Assembly: GCF_017315725.1 (NCBI RefSeq)
Contig: NZ_JAFLRG010000002.1
Location: forward strand, 1,612,001-1,676,000
Length of the DNA: 64,000 nucleotides
Reading direction: 5' to 3'
Origin: Trinickia acidisoli
Lineage (GTDB): Bacteria; Pseudomonadota; Gammaproteobacteria; Burkholderiales; Burkholderiaceae
The position numbers and the translations under genes were made by a program. Below the pieces are notes generated by a model that saw nothing but the letters and a program-made list of their open reading frames with translations, searched no databases and had not been told where the DNA came from. Below, piece after piece: positions 8,451-16,933 of the stretch (position 1 is the stretch's first letter; every line of letters begins with the position of its first letter).

Positions 8451-9419
8451 ATGAACATCTTGATCCCGGACGACTACCAGCGTGCCGTCGCCCAGCTCCA
8501 ATGCGCCGAACTGCTGTCCGACCACACGCTCACCATTCTTGGCGACCTGCATCGCCAAGACGATCTTCACGCGATCCTCGCCCACACTGAATGCCTCGTA
8601 CTGATTCGTGAACGCACCCGCGTGGATGCGGGCCTTCTAGCCAAGATGCCCGCGTTGCGCCTGATCAGTCAGACCGGGCCAATCGGCCGGCATATCGATA
8701 TGACCGCGTGCGATGCAGCCGGTATCGCGGTAACACAGGGCAGCGGTTCACCGCACGCGCCGGCCGAATTCACTTGGCTGCTGATCATGAACGCTTGTCG
8801 CCGCTTTTACGAAGCAGTCGATGCGTTCCGCCAAGGGCAATGGCAAGTCAACTGCGGTAGCGAACTTCATGGCAAGACGCTGGGGATCCTTGGGTTCGGC
8901 AAACTGGGCAAAATGGTTGCGCGCTACGCACAGGCGTTCGGAATGAAGGTGCAGATATGGGGTAGCGAACGCGCTCGCGCAGAGGCCGTGGCTGTCGGAT
9001 ATAGCGCGAGCACGAGCCGTGCAGAATTTTTCTCGAGCGCTGACGTGATCACCGTGCATCTGCGCCTAGCCGATGAAACGCGCGACTCGATCAGCCTGGC
9101 CGATTTATCGCTGATGAAGCCGTCCGCGGTCTTCGTCAATACCAGCCGCGCGGAACTCATCGCACCTGGCGCATTGGAAACCGCCTTACGTCAAGGCCGG
9201 CCGGGATACGCCGCAATCGACGTGTTCGAATCCGAGCCGATTTACAACCGCACACACCCACTCTTCGCGCTGCCCAATGTGCTATGCACGCCCCACCTCG
9301 GCTATGTGGCAGAGCAAAGCTACGAAGCCTACTTCCACAGCGCATTCAGCAATGTGCTGCGATTCATTGCCGGAGACTATGGTGACGTGCTGAATCCCGC
9401 CGTGCTGAAGAAGCGCTGA
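8451..9419 (+). CDS. D-2-hydroxyacid dehydrogenase
   Basis: An NAD(P)-dependent oxidoreductase of 322 aa that interconverts 2-oxo acids and D-2-hydroxy acids. The Rossmann motif is G-F-G-K-L-G in ILGFGKLGKMVARYAQAFGM. The catalytic triad is visible as Arg in FVNTSRAELI, Glu in DVFESEPI and His in CTPHLGYVAEQS. It is the last gene of the dioxygenase operon, 49 bp after the AEC gene and beyond a hairpin. With the dioxygenase it could convert a hydroxylated amino-acid-derived keto acid; the substrate is unknown. Related proteins are often annotated as phosphoglycerate dehydrogenase-like. Confidence 0.88.
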   Translation: MNILIPDDYQRAVAQLQCAELLSDHTLTILGDLHRQDDLHAILAHTECLVLIRERTRVDAGLLAKMPALRLISQTGPIGRHIDMTACDAAGIAVTQGSGSPHAPAEFTWLLIMNACRRFYEAVDAFRQGQWQVNCGSELHGKTLGILGFGKLGKMVARYAQAFGMKVQIWGSERARAEAVAVGYSASTSRAEFFSSADVITVHLRLADETRDSISLADLSLMKPSAVFVNTSRAELIAPGALETALRQGRPGYAAIDVFESEPIYNRTHPLFALPNVLCTPHLGYVAEQSYEAYFHSAFSNVLRFIAGDYGDVLNPAVLKKR

Positions 9420-9438
9420 TGCGGGTTGAGAGGTCGGG

Positions 9439-9678
9439 TCAGCCACCATCACGTCGATGCCCGCGCATCTGACGCTCCCGCATCAGATGCGGCATCAGTT
9501 CTTCGATGTACTGTCTCGCATCGCCACGCGTGCACACCTGACTGAAACGCCGATGCGCTACGTCCTTGCCGACCAATTCCATATGGGCCTTACGCAACAC
9601 GTGCAGCAGTCCCATTAGCGTACTGGGGTCGGGCAGCGGTTCGTGGTCGCGCTCATGCGCGGGCGCAGTCCGGGTCAT
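9439..9678 (-). CDS. Small hypothetical protein coupled to a phosphoesterase
   Basis: 79 aa, charged and helical, with no signal peptide or membrane segment and no domain I recognise. The ATG at 9678 overlaps the stop codon of the upstream phosphoesterase gene (ATGA), a sign of translational coupling. The stretch LMGLLHVLRKAHMELVGKDVAH looks like an amphipathic helix. The tight coupling argues for a real gene that works with the phosphoesterase, perhaps as an accessory or chaperone, but nothing in the sequence proves it. Confidence 0.55.
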   Translation of the reverse strand: MTRTAPAHERDHEPLPDPSTLMGLLHVLRKAHMELVGKDVAHRRFSQVCTRGDARQYIEELMPHLMRERQMRGHRRDGG

Positions 9679-10919
9679 GTGCCTATCCTCTCTGGGCAAT
9701 CCTGGCGGCAAGTTTGAGTGATCAGCGACAGCACGTCATTGGCGTTCCTGTCGCGATCCGTCAACGGTTGAAGACCGAACAAGCGTTCAAGCGTCGCAAG
9801 CACCGAGCTGTGATCGTACGTCGTGTGATCGACCTGCCCTTGCGCGACCCAAGGCGACACGACGATGGCGGGAACGCGCACACCGTAGACATCGAACCCG
9901 AATCCGCTCGCATTCAGCGTCGCGGCTGCACCGTCGTTAGGCGGTGTCGCTTCGCCGGGTTTGACTGAGTCGTAGAAACCGCCGTGCTCATCGTAGAGAA
10001 TCACGAAAAGGCTCTTGTCCCACAACGGCGAGTTGCGAATCGCACTGTAGACGCGGGCGACGAGTTGATCGCCGGCGGTGAGGCCGTCCATCGGATGCTG
10101 CGAACTGCCGTTCTCGTAGCTGTCGTTCACGATGTCGCCGTAGCTCGGCTCAATGAACGTATAGCGAGCTGTGTAGCCCGCGGCGAGGTCCGCTTCGAAA
10201 TGCGACAGATCGTTGACGTCGCAAAAGCTGATGCCCTTGACGGACGCAACATGCGGCACGCGGCCAACCGGATTGCCCAGTTCGTCCTGGTACAAGCGGT
10301 AGTTGTTTTTACCAAGCGCGTCGAAAATCGATCCTTTCGGATAGACGAAGCCATCCAGCCCTTCCCATTTGCACATCTCGGCCGACGTCGGCGAATGATC
10401 GAGCCCGGCCGACGATGCGCCGTGCAGGAAATAGCGGTTCGGCCAGGTCGGGCCCGGCAGCGACGAATGCCAGGCGTCGCACAACACGAACTGCGTCGCG
10501 AGTTGGTACAGCGCGGGCGACTGCATACGAGCGTCAACGCCCCGCATGATGTCGTCCACATCGCCGCTTTGCGGTGGCGTGCCTTCGGTACGGGTGGTCG
10601 CGTAGTTCGAGACAAAGCCGGAGTTGTCGATGGGCGGATAGGGCTGGCCTGGCTGGAACTTCGCGCCCGCGCCACATAGTTGCTCGACCACGTCGACGAA
10701 TTCATGCCCGGGATCGGTGGGCATCTGACCGGGCGCACCGTCGCCGAAGGCATAGGGGGTGCCGTTGTAGGTGTTCGCATTTCCAGAAGTGGCAGCGACG
10801 ATTCCCGGAATACCCGATAGCGCGAACAGATGGTCGAAAGACCGGTTCTCCAGCATCAGCACGAATACGTGCTGAATGATCTGGTCCAAACCGCCTGCGG
10901 CGGCCGCGTTTGTGTTCAT
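9675..10919 (-). CDS. Phosphoesterase / phospholipase C-family protein
   Basis: 414 aa of the bacterial phospholipase C/acid phosphatase AcpA family, which hydrolyses phosphodiesters or phosphomonoesters. Family motifs in order: ENRSFDH near residue 25 (metal ligands Glu, Asn, Asp), PGPTWPNR (nucleophile region), EPSYGD, YDEHGGFYD, and a C-terminal VRVPAIVVSPW. The start at 10919 follows AGGAG by eight bases. Unlike classical PlcN/PlcC enzymes there is no visible Tat or Sec signal, so it may be cytoplasmic or use another route. A small gene (9439-9678) is coupled downstream. Confidence 0.87.
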   Translation of the reverse strand: MNTNAAAAGGLDQIIQHVFVLMLENRSFDHLFALSGIPGIVAATSGNANTYNGTPYAFGDGAPGQMPTDPGHEFVDVVEQLCGAGAKFQPGQPYPPIDNSGFVSNYATTRTEGTPPQSGDVDDIMRGVDARMQSPALYQLATQFVLCDAWHSSLPGPTWPNRYFLHGASSAGLDHSPTSAEMCKWEGLDGFVYPKGSIFDALGKNNYRLYQDELGNPVGRVPHVASVKGISFCDVNDLSHFEADLAAGYTARYTFIEPSYGDIVNDSYENGSSQHPMDGLTAGDQLVARVYSAIRNSPLWDKSLFVILYDEHGGFYDSVKPGEATPPNDGAAATLNASGFGFDVYGVRVPAIVVSPWVAQGQVDHTTYDHSSVLATLERLFGLQPLTDRDRNANDVLSLITQTCRQDCPERIGT

Positions 10920-11169
10920 GAAGCACGCTCCTATCGTTCGTTGGACGACCGATCCGCTTTTCTGCTTCGTTCTTCGTTGTTGCCGCACCCTGTCGTTCGC
11001 ATAAAACCCACAGCGACGCTCGCTGTCAAGGCGTGCCGAGCGCGTGCGTTTTCAGTGTAGGGGCTCGCCGATCTTCCGGCAACGATGAATCAGCTTCCAC
11101 TAAACTCGACGATAATCTCGGCCGCCGTCTATTCCGGCAATCGTCGCCGACAAATGGCGTACCGCCTGA

Positions 11170-12123
11170 CTAAAGGTCAATGACCAGTTCGTCGGATTTC
11201 GCTCGCGACACGCAGATCATCAGCGATTTGCCGGACGTCTGCTCGTATTCACTCAACACATAGTCGCGGTGTTCGACCTCGCCCGATAACACCTTCACTT
11301 CGCAACTGCGGCACAGTCCTTCCCGGCAAGAAAACGGTGGGCAGACGCCGTGACGCTCAAGACAGTCGAGAATCGACTCGTTGGGCTCGACCAGGCATCG
11401 CATTCCGAACCTTGCAAGAACGACCGTAAATGCCCGCTCATTCCTACCGGCAACTTGCACCGGCGATGCGGTAAACCGCTCGAAATGCAGATTCTCCCGC
11501 GGCATGCCGGCCTGCAGGCCCTGATGCGATACGGCGTCCATCAGCCCACCCGGTCCGCAACAATAAACATGCTCACCGGCCCTTACGTCGCCGACCAACG
11601 TCTGAATGTCAGGCGTCCCACCGGCTGATTCGTCGTTGGCGTGCACATGAACCTTGCCACCGACGGTGCGCAATTCGTCGAGGTATGCTGCGCACATCCG
11701 CGACCGCACGCAATAGTGCAAATGCCAGGGTACCGAATGACGGATGCACCAGCGGATCATGCTGAGAATAGGCGTGATGCCGATACCGCCGGCGATGAAG
11801 CGATGAGATGCGGCCTCACGTGACAGAGCGAATAAAGTGCGGGGCTCGCTGATCGTCAGCGAGTCGCCTTCGCGAAGCGACGTATGCAGATAACTCGACC
11901 CGCCGCGCGACGTCGCGGACAGGCTCACGCCAAGACGATAACGATCCGTTTCCGCCGCATCGTTGCAAAGCGAATACTGTCGCGTTAGGTCGCCGGGCAG
12001 ATGAACATCGATATGCGCGCCGGGCTCGAACGGCACGAGCGCCGCGCCGTCTGCGGCCTGCAACTCGATTCCTAGTATCCCTTCCGCCTCGCGCTTCAGT
12101 CGCGTTACTTTCACCTGGATCAT
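11170..12123 (-). CDS. VanB-like oxygenase reductase (PDR family)
   Basis: A reductase of 317 aa that passes electrons from NAD(P)H through flavin and a 2Fe-2S cluster to the Rieske oxygenase encoded next to it. Domain order is FMN-binding (RQYSLCND near residue 50), NAD-binding (AGGIGITPILSM near 112; YCCGPGGLMDAV near 207), then a C-terminal plant-type ferredoxin domain with the four cluster cysteines in PFSCREGLCRSC and MICVSRAK. It lies one base after the oxygenase gene, so the two form an operon read from about 13.2 kb. The substrate is probably a methoxylated or carboxylated aromatic. Confidence 0.9.
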   Translation of the reverse strand: MIQVKVTRLKREAEGILGIELQAADGAALVPFEPGAHIDVHLPGDLTRQYSLCNDAAETDRYRLGVSLSATSRGGSSYLHTSLREGDSLTISEPRTLFALSREAASHRFIAGGIGITPILSMIRWCIRHSVPWHLHYCVRSRMCAAYLDELRTVGGKVHVHANDESAGGTPDIQTLVGDVRAGEHVYCCGPGGLMDAVSHQGLQAGMPRENLHFERFTASPVQVAGRNERAFTVVLARFGMRCLVEPNESILDCLERHGVCPPFSCREGLCRSCEVKVLSGEVEHRDYVLSEYEQTSGKSLMICVSRAKSDELVIDL

Positions 12124-12124
12124 C

Positions 12125-13174
12125 TCAGGCTCCTTGCACTGCTTCCGGCACCTGCTGTTTCTCTTCTTCGAGACGTTGATTGACTGCCCAGCGAAACTGG
12201 GACAGTGCGGCGTCGATGCCGAACGACATCATCCTGAAGCCCGAGTCCAGTGCAAGATTCTTCTGCTGGGCGGTGATGATGTCGCGGTCCTCGTCGAATG
12301 CATCGACAACCGCCTGATGGATCGCTCGCGTGACGTCGGGTTGATCAATCGCAAAGTTGTGCGGATGACCGAAGAAGTAGTGCGTGGAGTTTTCTGTTTC
12401 GGGCGTGAGTGCCTGGCAGCCACGGAATTCCGCCGCGTCGACACGTGCCCCTTCTTGCGCGCCGGTACCGACCGGCGCCATACCGGAATCCATTCGCAGA
12501 ATCGCAGGAATAGTGAAGTCGTAGACATTCCAACGATCGACCTTGCCAGGCCAGTTCTTGACGGCAGCGGCAAACGGAGGCGCATCCGTATTCAACGTCC
12601 AGCGCGTGATGCGAACGCCGCCGTCGATCCGCTCAACGTTGGGCTGTATCTTTGCATAGTCTTCGGGGCCGCCCAGCGTGGTTGGATGCACGAACGGCAG
12701 ATGCGAGAAGTCCAACAAGTTGTCGCAGATCAGCAGGTAGTTCACGTCGTAGTGAATGTAACCGGGCAAGCTGCGCCACTGCGGATCGTCGAGCCAGTGA
12801 GTATCAGGAATCGTCTCTGGGTCGGCAAGCGAAGGGGCGCCCGTCCAGATCCAAATCCAACGGTGCCGCTCGACAACCGGGAAAGTTCGAACCTTCGCCT
12901 GCGGCGGAATACGCTGTTGAGCGGGCGCTTCAACACAGGTTCCGGTGCGGTCGAATTTCAGGCCGTGATACATGCAGCGAATACAATCGCCCTCGCGACG
13001 GCCAACCGACAACGGCGCGCCGCGATGACAGCAACGATCCTCGAGCGCAACGACGCCGCCGCCTTCCTCGCGATACAACAAAACCGGGATGCCGGTAATA
13101 ACGCGAGCAAACAGCGCTTCGCTTTCCACCTCATGCGACCAGGCAGCCACGTACCACGTATTCCTGATAAACAT
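12125..13174 (-). CDS. VanA-like Rieske oxygenase, alpha subunit
   Basis: An aromatic oxygenase or O-demethylase of 349 aa. The Rieske cluster motif is present (CCHRGAPLS ... CMYHG), and the mononuclear iron site is DNLLDFSHLPFVH. The start at 13174 (MFIRNTWYVAAW) is preferred because GGAG lies six bases upstream; an ATG at 13189 adds MTETR. It forms an operon with the VanB-like reductase, and a LysR gene is divergent. Vanillate demethylases look very similar, but several Burkholderia paralogues act on other aromatics, so vanillate is only one possibility. Confidence 0.88.
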   Translation of the reverse strand: MFIRNTWYVAAWSHEVESEALFARVITGIPVLLYREEGGGVVALEDRCCHRGAPLSVGRREGDCIRCMYHGLKFDRTGTCVEAPAQQRIPPQAKVRTFPVVERHRWIWIWTGAPSLADPETIPDTHWLDDPQWRSLPGYIHYDVNYLLICDNLLDFSHLPFVHPTTLGGPEDYAKIQPNVERIDGGVRITRWTLNTDAPPFAAAVKNWPGKVDRWNVYDFTIPAILRMDSGMAPVGTGAQEGARVDAAEFRGCQALTPETENSTHYFFGHPHNFAIDQPDVTRAIHQAVVDAFDEDRDIITAQQKNLALDSGFRMMSFGIDAALSQFRWAVNQRLEEEKQQVPEAVQGA

Positions 13175-13212
13175 CCTTGTCTCCGTCATGTGGGTGCGCC
13201 CTATCCTGGGAC

Positions 13213-13253
13213 GCTTGACCTCAAGATAGATTTAGCACCATCATGCGTCAAGC
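13213..13253. promoter_or_regulatory. LysR-type operator candidate between vanA-like and lysR
   Basis: The palindrome CTTGACCTCAAG (13214-13225) overlaps one arm of a wider inverted repeat, GCTTGAC (13213-13219) and GTCAAGC (13247-13253). The spacing of 34 bp places both on similar faces of the helix in the divergent promoter region, as expected for LysR recognition and activation sites. Confidence 0.45.
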
Positions 13254-13264
13254 CAATGGGGCTA

Positions 13265-14209
13265 ATGCGAGGAATGCATGCTGTGCATATACGCGATCTC
13301 GATCTGAACCTGCTCGTGGTATTCGACGCACTGCTTCGCGAACGAAGCGTGACTCGAGCGGCATCCGAAGTGGGGCTGTCGCAGGGGGCAATGAGCCACG
13401 CGTTGAATCGGCTGCGGGTGTTCTTTGAGGATCCTCTGTTCGTCAAGACGCCATCGGGCATGGAGCCGACGCCGAAAGCAACCGTGCTTGGCATTTCGAT
13501 CGTTGAAGTCATGACGACTTTGCGTCAGGACGTCGTCTCGCAGGCGCGCTTCGATCCTTCGACGGCGCGACGCACCTTCGTACTTTGCATGACGGACATG
13601 GGCGAATTGGTCTTTCTACCGCCGCTCATCCGGAAGTTGCGAGAGGAGGCGCCGAACTGCACGCTGCGATCCATCCAAGTTCCGATCGAGCAGATCGAGG
13701 GATTGCTTGCGTCTGGAGAAGTGGATCTCGCGTTGGGGTCGGTCCGTGCCGCGCCCGACGATCTCTACCAGCAACAACTCTTCTTGCACGCTTTCGTGAC
13801 GATGGTGAGCGTGCGAAACAAGCTAATCGGCGAATCGATTACGCGTGAACAGTTCGAAACGATGCCGCAGATCGCCGTTTCCCTGACTGGGCGCGCGGGC
13901 GCCGCTTACGACAGTGCGTTCGACGAGTACGGCATCCATCGAAACGTTTATCTGACGACGCCGCACTTCCTGGTCGTGCCGCTATTGATCGACGAACATC
14001 CCGAACTGATCGCCACAGTGCCGCTGGAGCTTGGGAATGTCTTCGCCAAACTCGGGACCGTTAAGATTGTCCCGCCGCCGGTGCCGCTTCCACCGTTTGC
14101 ACTTCGCCAGCTTTGGCACCCTCGGTTTCATGACGAACCGGCGAACGTTTGGCTTCGACAACTCATCAAGCGCACTTTTGAGCGGTATCCCGAGTTACCG
14201 GCAGGATAG
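13265..14209 (+). CDS. LysR-type regulator of the VanAB-like operon
   Basis: A regulator of about 314 aa in the NodD/PcaQ-like group. The winged helix-turn-helix is at the N terminus (DLNLLVVFDALLRERSVTRA, then SQGAMSHALNRLR), followed by the two-lobe inducer-binding domain. It is divergent from the Rieske oxygenase genes and probably activates them when the aromatic substrate or a metabolite binds. Starts at 13265, 13274 (ATG) and 13283 (GTG) are all possible; the last has GAGGA nine bases upstream. The open frame continues far upstream but there it is antisense to the oxygenase. Confidence 0.88.
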   Translation: MRGMHAVHIRDLDLNLLVVFDALLRERSVTRAASEVGLSQGAMSHALNRLRVFFEDPLFVKTPSGMEPTPKATVLGISIVEVMTTLRQDVVSQARFDPSTARRTFVLCMTDMGELVFLPPLIRKLREEAPNCTLRSIQVPIEQIEGLLASGEVDLALGSVRAAPDDLYQQQLFLHAFVTMVSVRNKLIGESITREQFETMPQIAVSLTGRAGAAYDSAFDEYGIHRNVYLTTPHFLVVPLLIDEHPELIATVPLELGNVFAKLGTVKIVPPPVPLPPFALRQLWHPRFHDEPANVWLRQLIKRTFERYPELPAG

Positions 14210-14593
14210 TGATTGGCGAAGGGCGATCCGGCATTTGGGTAACTTGAAGCGGATCTAGTCGCGCGATTTGGATGTAAGAAGGGCAGTGTCGTAGCGGATA
14301 CCGGCCGCTGGGATTTCTCTCGCAGCGGTTTCGTTCTGGGCGCACTGTGCGGTATGGCCGCTGGCTCAGTTCGCCCCCTACCGGTCGTCGCCGGAACCGA
14401 TGGCAACAGCAGATGTTGGCTGGAAGCCGGTCAACTGGATGCTCCGCCAGGAAAGACCTCCATCTTCCCTCCGATGAATACACGCTGAATTGTCGATAAA
14501 TCGGGTATTCCCAAATTCGCGCAAATCGGTAATCTGCGAGGTTTCAGTGAACGAAAAAGCCTCGCTGCCTGAATGCAACCATTCGGATCCTCC
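14210..14593. other. Intergenic region, no supported gene
   Basis: About 380 bp between the LysR stop and the YdeI-like gene. Open frames on both strands are short and show no domain. The G+C pattern resembles decayed coding sequence, but no family could be recognised. Promoter elements for the next gene would lie near 14500-14590. Confidence 0.35.
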
Positions 14594-15163
14594 ATGACTG
14601 AGCCTCGTCTGACATTCCTTGACCAGAATGAATGGGAAAATTGGTTGACGCAAAACGGCGGTACCTCGACCGGGATATGGCTGCGCCTTGCCAAAAAGGG
14701 CGCCAGGCAGTCAACCTTGACTTACGAACAGGCGCTGGAAAGTGCTCTTTGTCATGGCTGGATCGACGGTCAAAAACAGACTGAAAGTGAAGAATACTGG
14801 TTGCAACGCTTCACTCGACGCTCCGCAAAAAGTATCTGGTCCGTGCTCAACAAAGACCGGGCCGAAGCGCTGATCGCCACAGGCAGAATGCTTCCTTCGG
14901 GCATGCGAGAAATCGAGAAAGCCAAAGCGGATGGCCGCTGGGAGGCTGCCTATACGTCGGCCAGCAACTCGGTCGTACCGGACGACCTACAGGCCGCACT
15001 GGATGTCAATCCCAAGGCCCGCGCGTTCTTTGCGACGCTGAACGGCCGAAACCGTTACGCTATCCTGTTTCGAATACAGAATGCCAAAAAGCCCGCAACA
15101 CGGGTGCGCAAAATCGAGGAGTTCATCGGCATGCTGAATCGCGGCGAAACCATTCATCCCTAG
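14594..15163 (+). CDS. YdeI/OmpD-associated family protein
   Basis: 189 aa with the family's usual order: an N-terminal segment (WENWLTQNGGTSTGIWLRLAKKG), the conserved ALCHGWIDGQKQ box near residue 55, the SIWSVLNKDRAEALIATGRM motif, and a C-terminal helical region ending KIEEFIGMLNRGE. Proteins of this group have been linked to bacteriocin protection or OmpD association, but no biochemical role is settled. The start at 14594 begins at the conserved MTEPRL; an in-frame ATG at 14573 is possible. It has no close operon partner. Confidence 0.82.
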   Translation: MTEPRLTFLDQNEWENWLTQNGGTSTGIWLRLAKKGARQSTLTYEQALESALCHGWIDGQKQTESEEYWLQRFTRRSAKSIWSVLNKDRAEALIATGRMLPSGMREIEKAKADGRWEAAYTSASNSVVPDDLQAALDVNPKARAFFATLNGRNRYAILFRIQNAKKPATRVRKIEEFIGMLNRGETIHP

Positions 15164-15653
15164 ACCAGGAAGTTCGACAGCCGACGAAAGTCGCCGGACG
15201 ATGCCGCGCTCAGGGCGGGCAATCCGCAGCGCTGGCGAACGTCGATCAATGCTGGCTTACGGTTTATTTATCTCTTTGACCGCTATTCGCACATGACCGG
15301 CCGTTACGAAAATCCGACTGAGCGTCGGCTCCTCGCCGTGCTCTGCCGATCAACCGATAATGCGGTCCGGCCCAGAGCGAACGGTTGGGCACGCTGAAAA
15401 TGGCCGTCGCGGCTCTATCGGGAACGAACGCACCTGTGCATGGATCGGGCATCGGGCCCATGACCGCTGGTTGGATTCTGCGGCATCGCTCCGGAAAAGC
15501 ACCCACTTCTTCCTGTTACTTAATGGCCACAACCCCGTTACGCACCGCGTCAAGCGAACCCTCAGTTGTTCAAGGAAAGATTTTTCGCACTCGCCACAAT
15601 ATTCGCGCTCCTGAAACGTCTTCAGACGCATGGAACCGCCACCCACCTCGCAC
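15164..15653. other. Long leader region before the sigma factor gene
   Basis: About 490 bp without a recognisable gene. It ends in a short palindrome, CGTCTTCAGACG (15617-15628), followed by GGAACC. The GGAACC resembles ECF-type -35 boxes (GGAAC), so autoregulation of the sigma gene is possible, although the box lies very close to the start codon. Confidence 0.35.
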
Positions 15654-16208
15654 ATGACCGACCGAGACAGCGACATCACCGCGACCGTGGTGCGTGAGCG
15701 CACGAGGCTCGTCAATTTTATTCGGCGTCGAATACGCGACCCGGACGATGCCGAGGACATCCTGCAGGATGTGTTCCACGAATTTGTGCAGGCTTACCGG
15801 CTTCCCGCTCCGATCGAACAAGCGAGCGCGTGGCTTTTCCATGCCGCCCGCAACCGCATCATCGATCGCTTTCGCAAGAAGAAAGAGCAGCCGCTGACAG
15901 ATCTGTCTGAAGCCGAGGACGACGCCGGCAGTGAGTATCGCCTCGACCTCGCCCTACCGGCGCACGATGCAGGTCCCGAAGCCCTCTACGCTCGCGCTCT
16001 ATTGCTCAAGGCCTTGCAGGATGCGCTCGATGAGTTGCCACCGAATCAACGTGAGGTATTCATCGCGCACGAGCTGGAGGGGCGGCCCTTCAAAGACATG
16101 GTGGCGGAAAGCGGTGTCACGCTCAATACGCTGCTCGCGCGCAAACGCTACGCAGTCTTGCATCTGCGCGCCCGGCTGCAGGCCATTTATGACGAATTGG
16201 ATATTTAG
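15654..16208 (+). CDS. ECF-type RNA polymerase sigma factor
   Basis: A sigma factor of 184 aa with only regions 2 and 4. Region 2 is RIRDPDDAEDILQDVFHEFV plus the -10 recognition part WLFHAARNRIIDRFRKKK. Region 4 is LPPNQREVFIAHELEGRPFK followed by a helix-turn-helix with the GVTLNTLLARKRYAV recognition helix. It directs RNA polymerase to a private set of promoters. The start at 15654 (MTDRDSD) is chosen; an ATG at 15630 is also in frame. It is followed after 12 bp by a small membrane protein and then a ferredoxin, so the three form an operon. Confidence 0.9.
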   Translation: MTDRDSDITATVVRERTRLVNFIRRRIRDPDDAEDILQDVFHEFVQAYRLPAPIEQASAWLFHAARNRIIDRFRKKKEQPLTDLSEAEDDAGSEYRLDLALPAHDAGPEALYARALLLKALQDALDELPPNQREVFIAHELEGRPFKDMVAESGVTLNTLLARKRYAVLHLRARLQAIYDELDI

Positions 16209-16220
16209 AGGAGTCGACGG

Positions 16221-16529
16221 ATGAAATTTCGAATCAGGTGTGCGGGTAAAGCCCTGCTTGTGGTGGTCGCCATAGGCGTGCTCGGGTTGGTGGTCATGAC
16301 GCTATGGAATTGGGTGATTCCGGCGCTATTCGTCGGCGCCCGTGCGATCGACTTCGCACATGCGTTGGGCTTGCTGGTTTTGAGCCGCATCCTGTTTGGC
16401 GGATTCCGCGGACACGGCGGCTGGCGCGCACGGCGTCACTGGCGCAAATGGGAAGCGATGACGCCCGAAGAACGGGAGCAGTTCCAGACGGCATGGCGGT
16501 CGGGCCGCGCTCGGCGCGCGGAAGATTGA
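16221..16529 (+). CDS. Small membrane protein next to the ECF sigma factor
   Basis: 102 aa with two hydrophobic segments (ALLVVVAIGVLGLVVMTLW, and a second around FAHALGLLVLSRILFGG) and a basic, charged cytoplasmic tail (ARRHWRKWEAMTPEEREQFQ). No named domain. It starts 12 bp after the sigma factor and ends 2 bp before the ferredoxin. The position right after an ECF sigma factor suggests a regulatory role such as anti-sigma or sensor, but it lacks a recognisable zinc-binding anti-sigma motif. Confidence 0.75.
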   Translation: MKFRIRCAGKALLVVVAIGVLGLVVMTLWNWVIPALFVGARAIDFAHALGLLVLSRILFGGFRGHGGWRARRHWRKWEAMTPEEREQFQTAWRSGRARRAED

Positions 16530-16531
16530 AC

Positions 16532-16828
16532 ATGCGCGAGAAATCACCGGCCGACTGCAAACAGAAGCCGGGCGTGATTGCGCCCGTCGTCGACCTAAAA
16601 CGTTGCGAAGGCAAGGGCGATTGCCTGGAGGTCTGCCCCGAGAATGTGTTTGAGATCCGGCGCATCGATGAGGTCGATTATCTGCGCCTCGATTTGATGC
16701 ATCGCCTTAAGCTACGCGTGCATGGAATGAAAGTCGCCTACACGCCGAACGCACACGCCTGCCGGTCGTGCGGTCTTTGCGTGACGGCGTGCCCTGAACG
16801 GGCGATCAAACTGGCCAGAACAGAATAG
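16532..16828 (+). CDS. 4Fe-4S dicluster ferredoxin
   Basis: 98 aa with two iron-sulfur cysteine sets. The second is canonical, CRSCGLCVTACPERAI (C-x2-C-x2-C-x3-CP). The first, CEGKGDCLEVCPENVF, has wider spacing between the first two cysteines, a variation that can lower redox potential or remove one cluster. It starts two bases after the membrane-protein stop, so translation is probably coupled. It carries electrons for an unknown partner in the sigma-factor operon. Confidence 0.85.
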   Translation: MREKSPADCKQKPGVIAPVVDLKRCEGKGDCLEVCPENVFEIRRIDEVDYLRLDLMHRLKLRVHGMKVAYTPNAHACRSCGLCVTACPERAIKLARTE

Positions 16829-16933
16829 CGTCACACGTTTTCGCTGATGACGGAAGGACACCGCAGGCTGCCTAAGGTAGTGGTCGGTCGTTGGACACGT
16901 CATCGGCATTATCGATCTCGTCAAGGAGCGCAC

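Noticed and set aside
12134..13264. Long upstream extension of the LysR frame at 13265
   Set aside because: This part is antisense to the Rieske oxygenase gene and shows no domain. The LysR helix-turn-helix begins at the later start.
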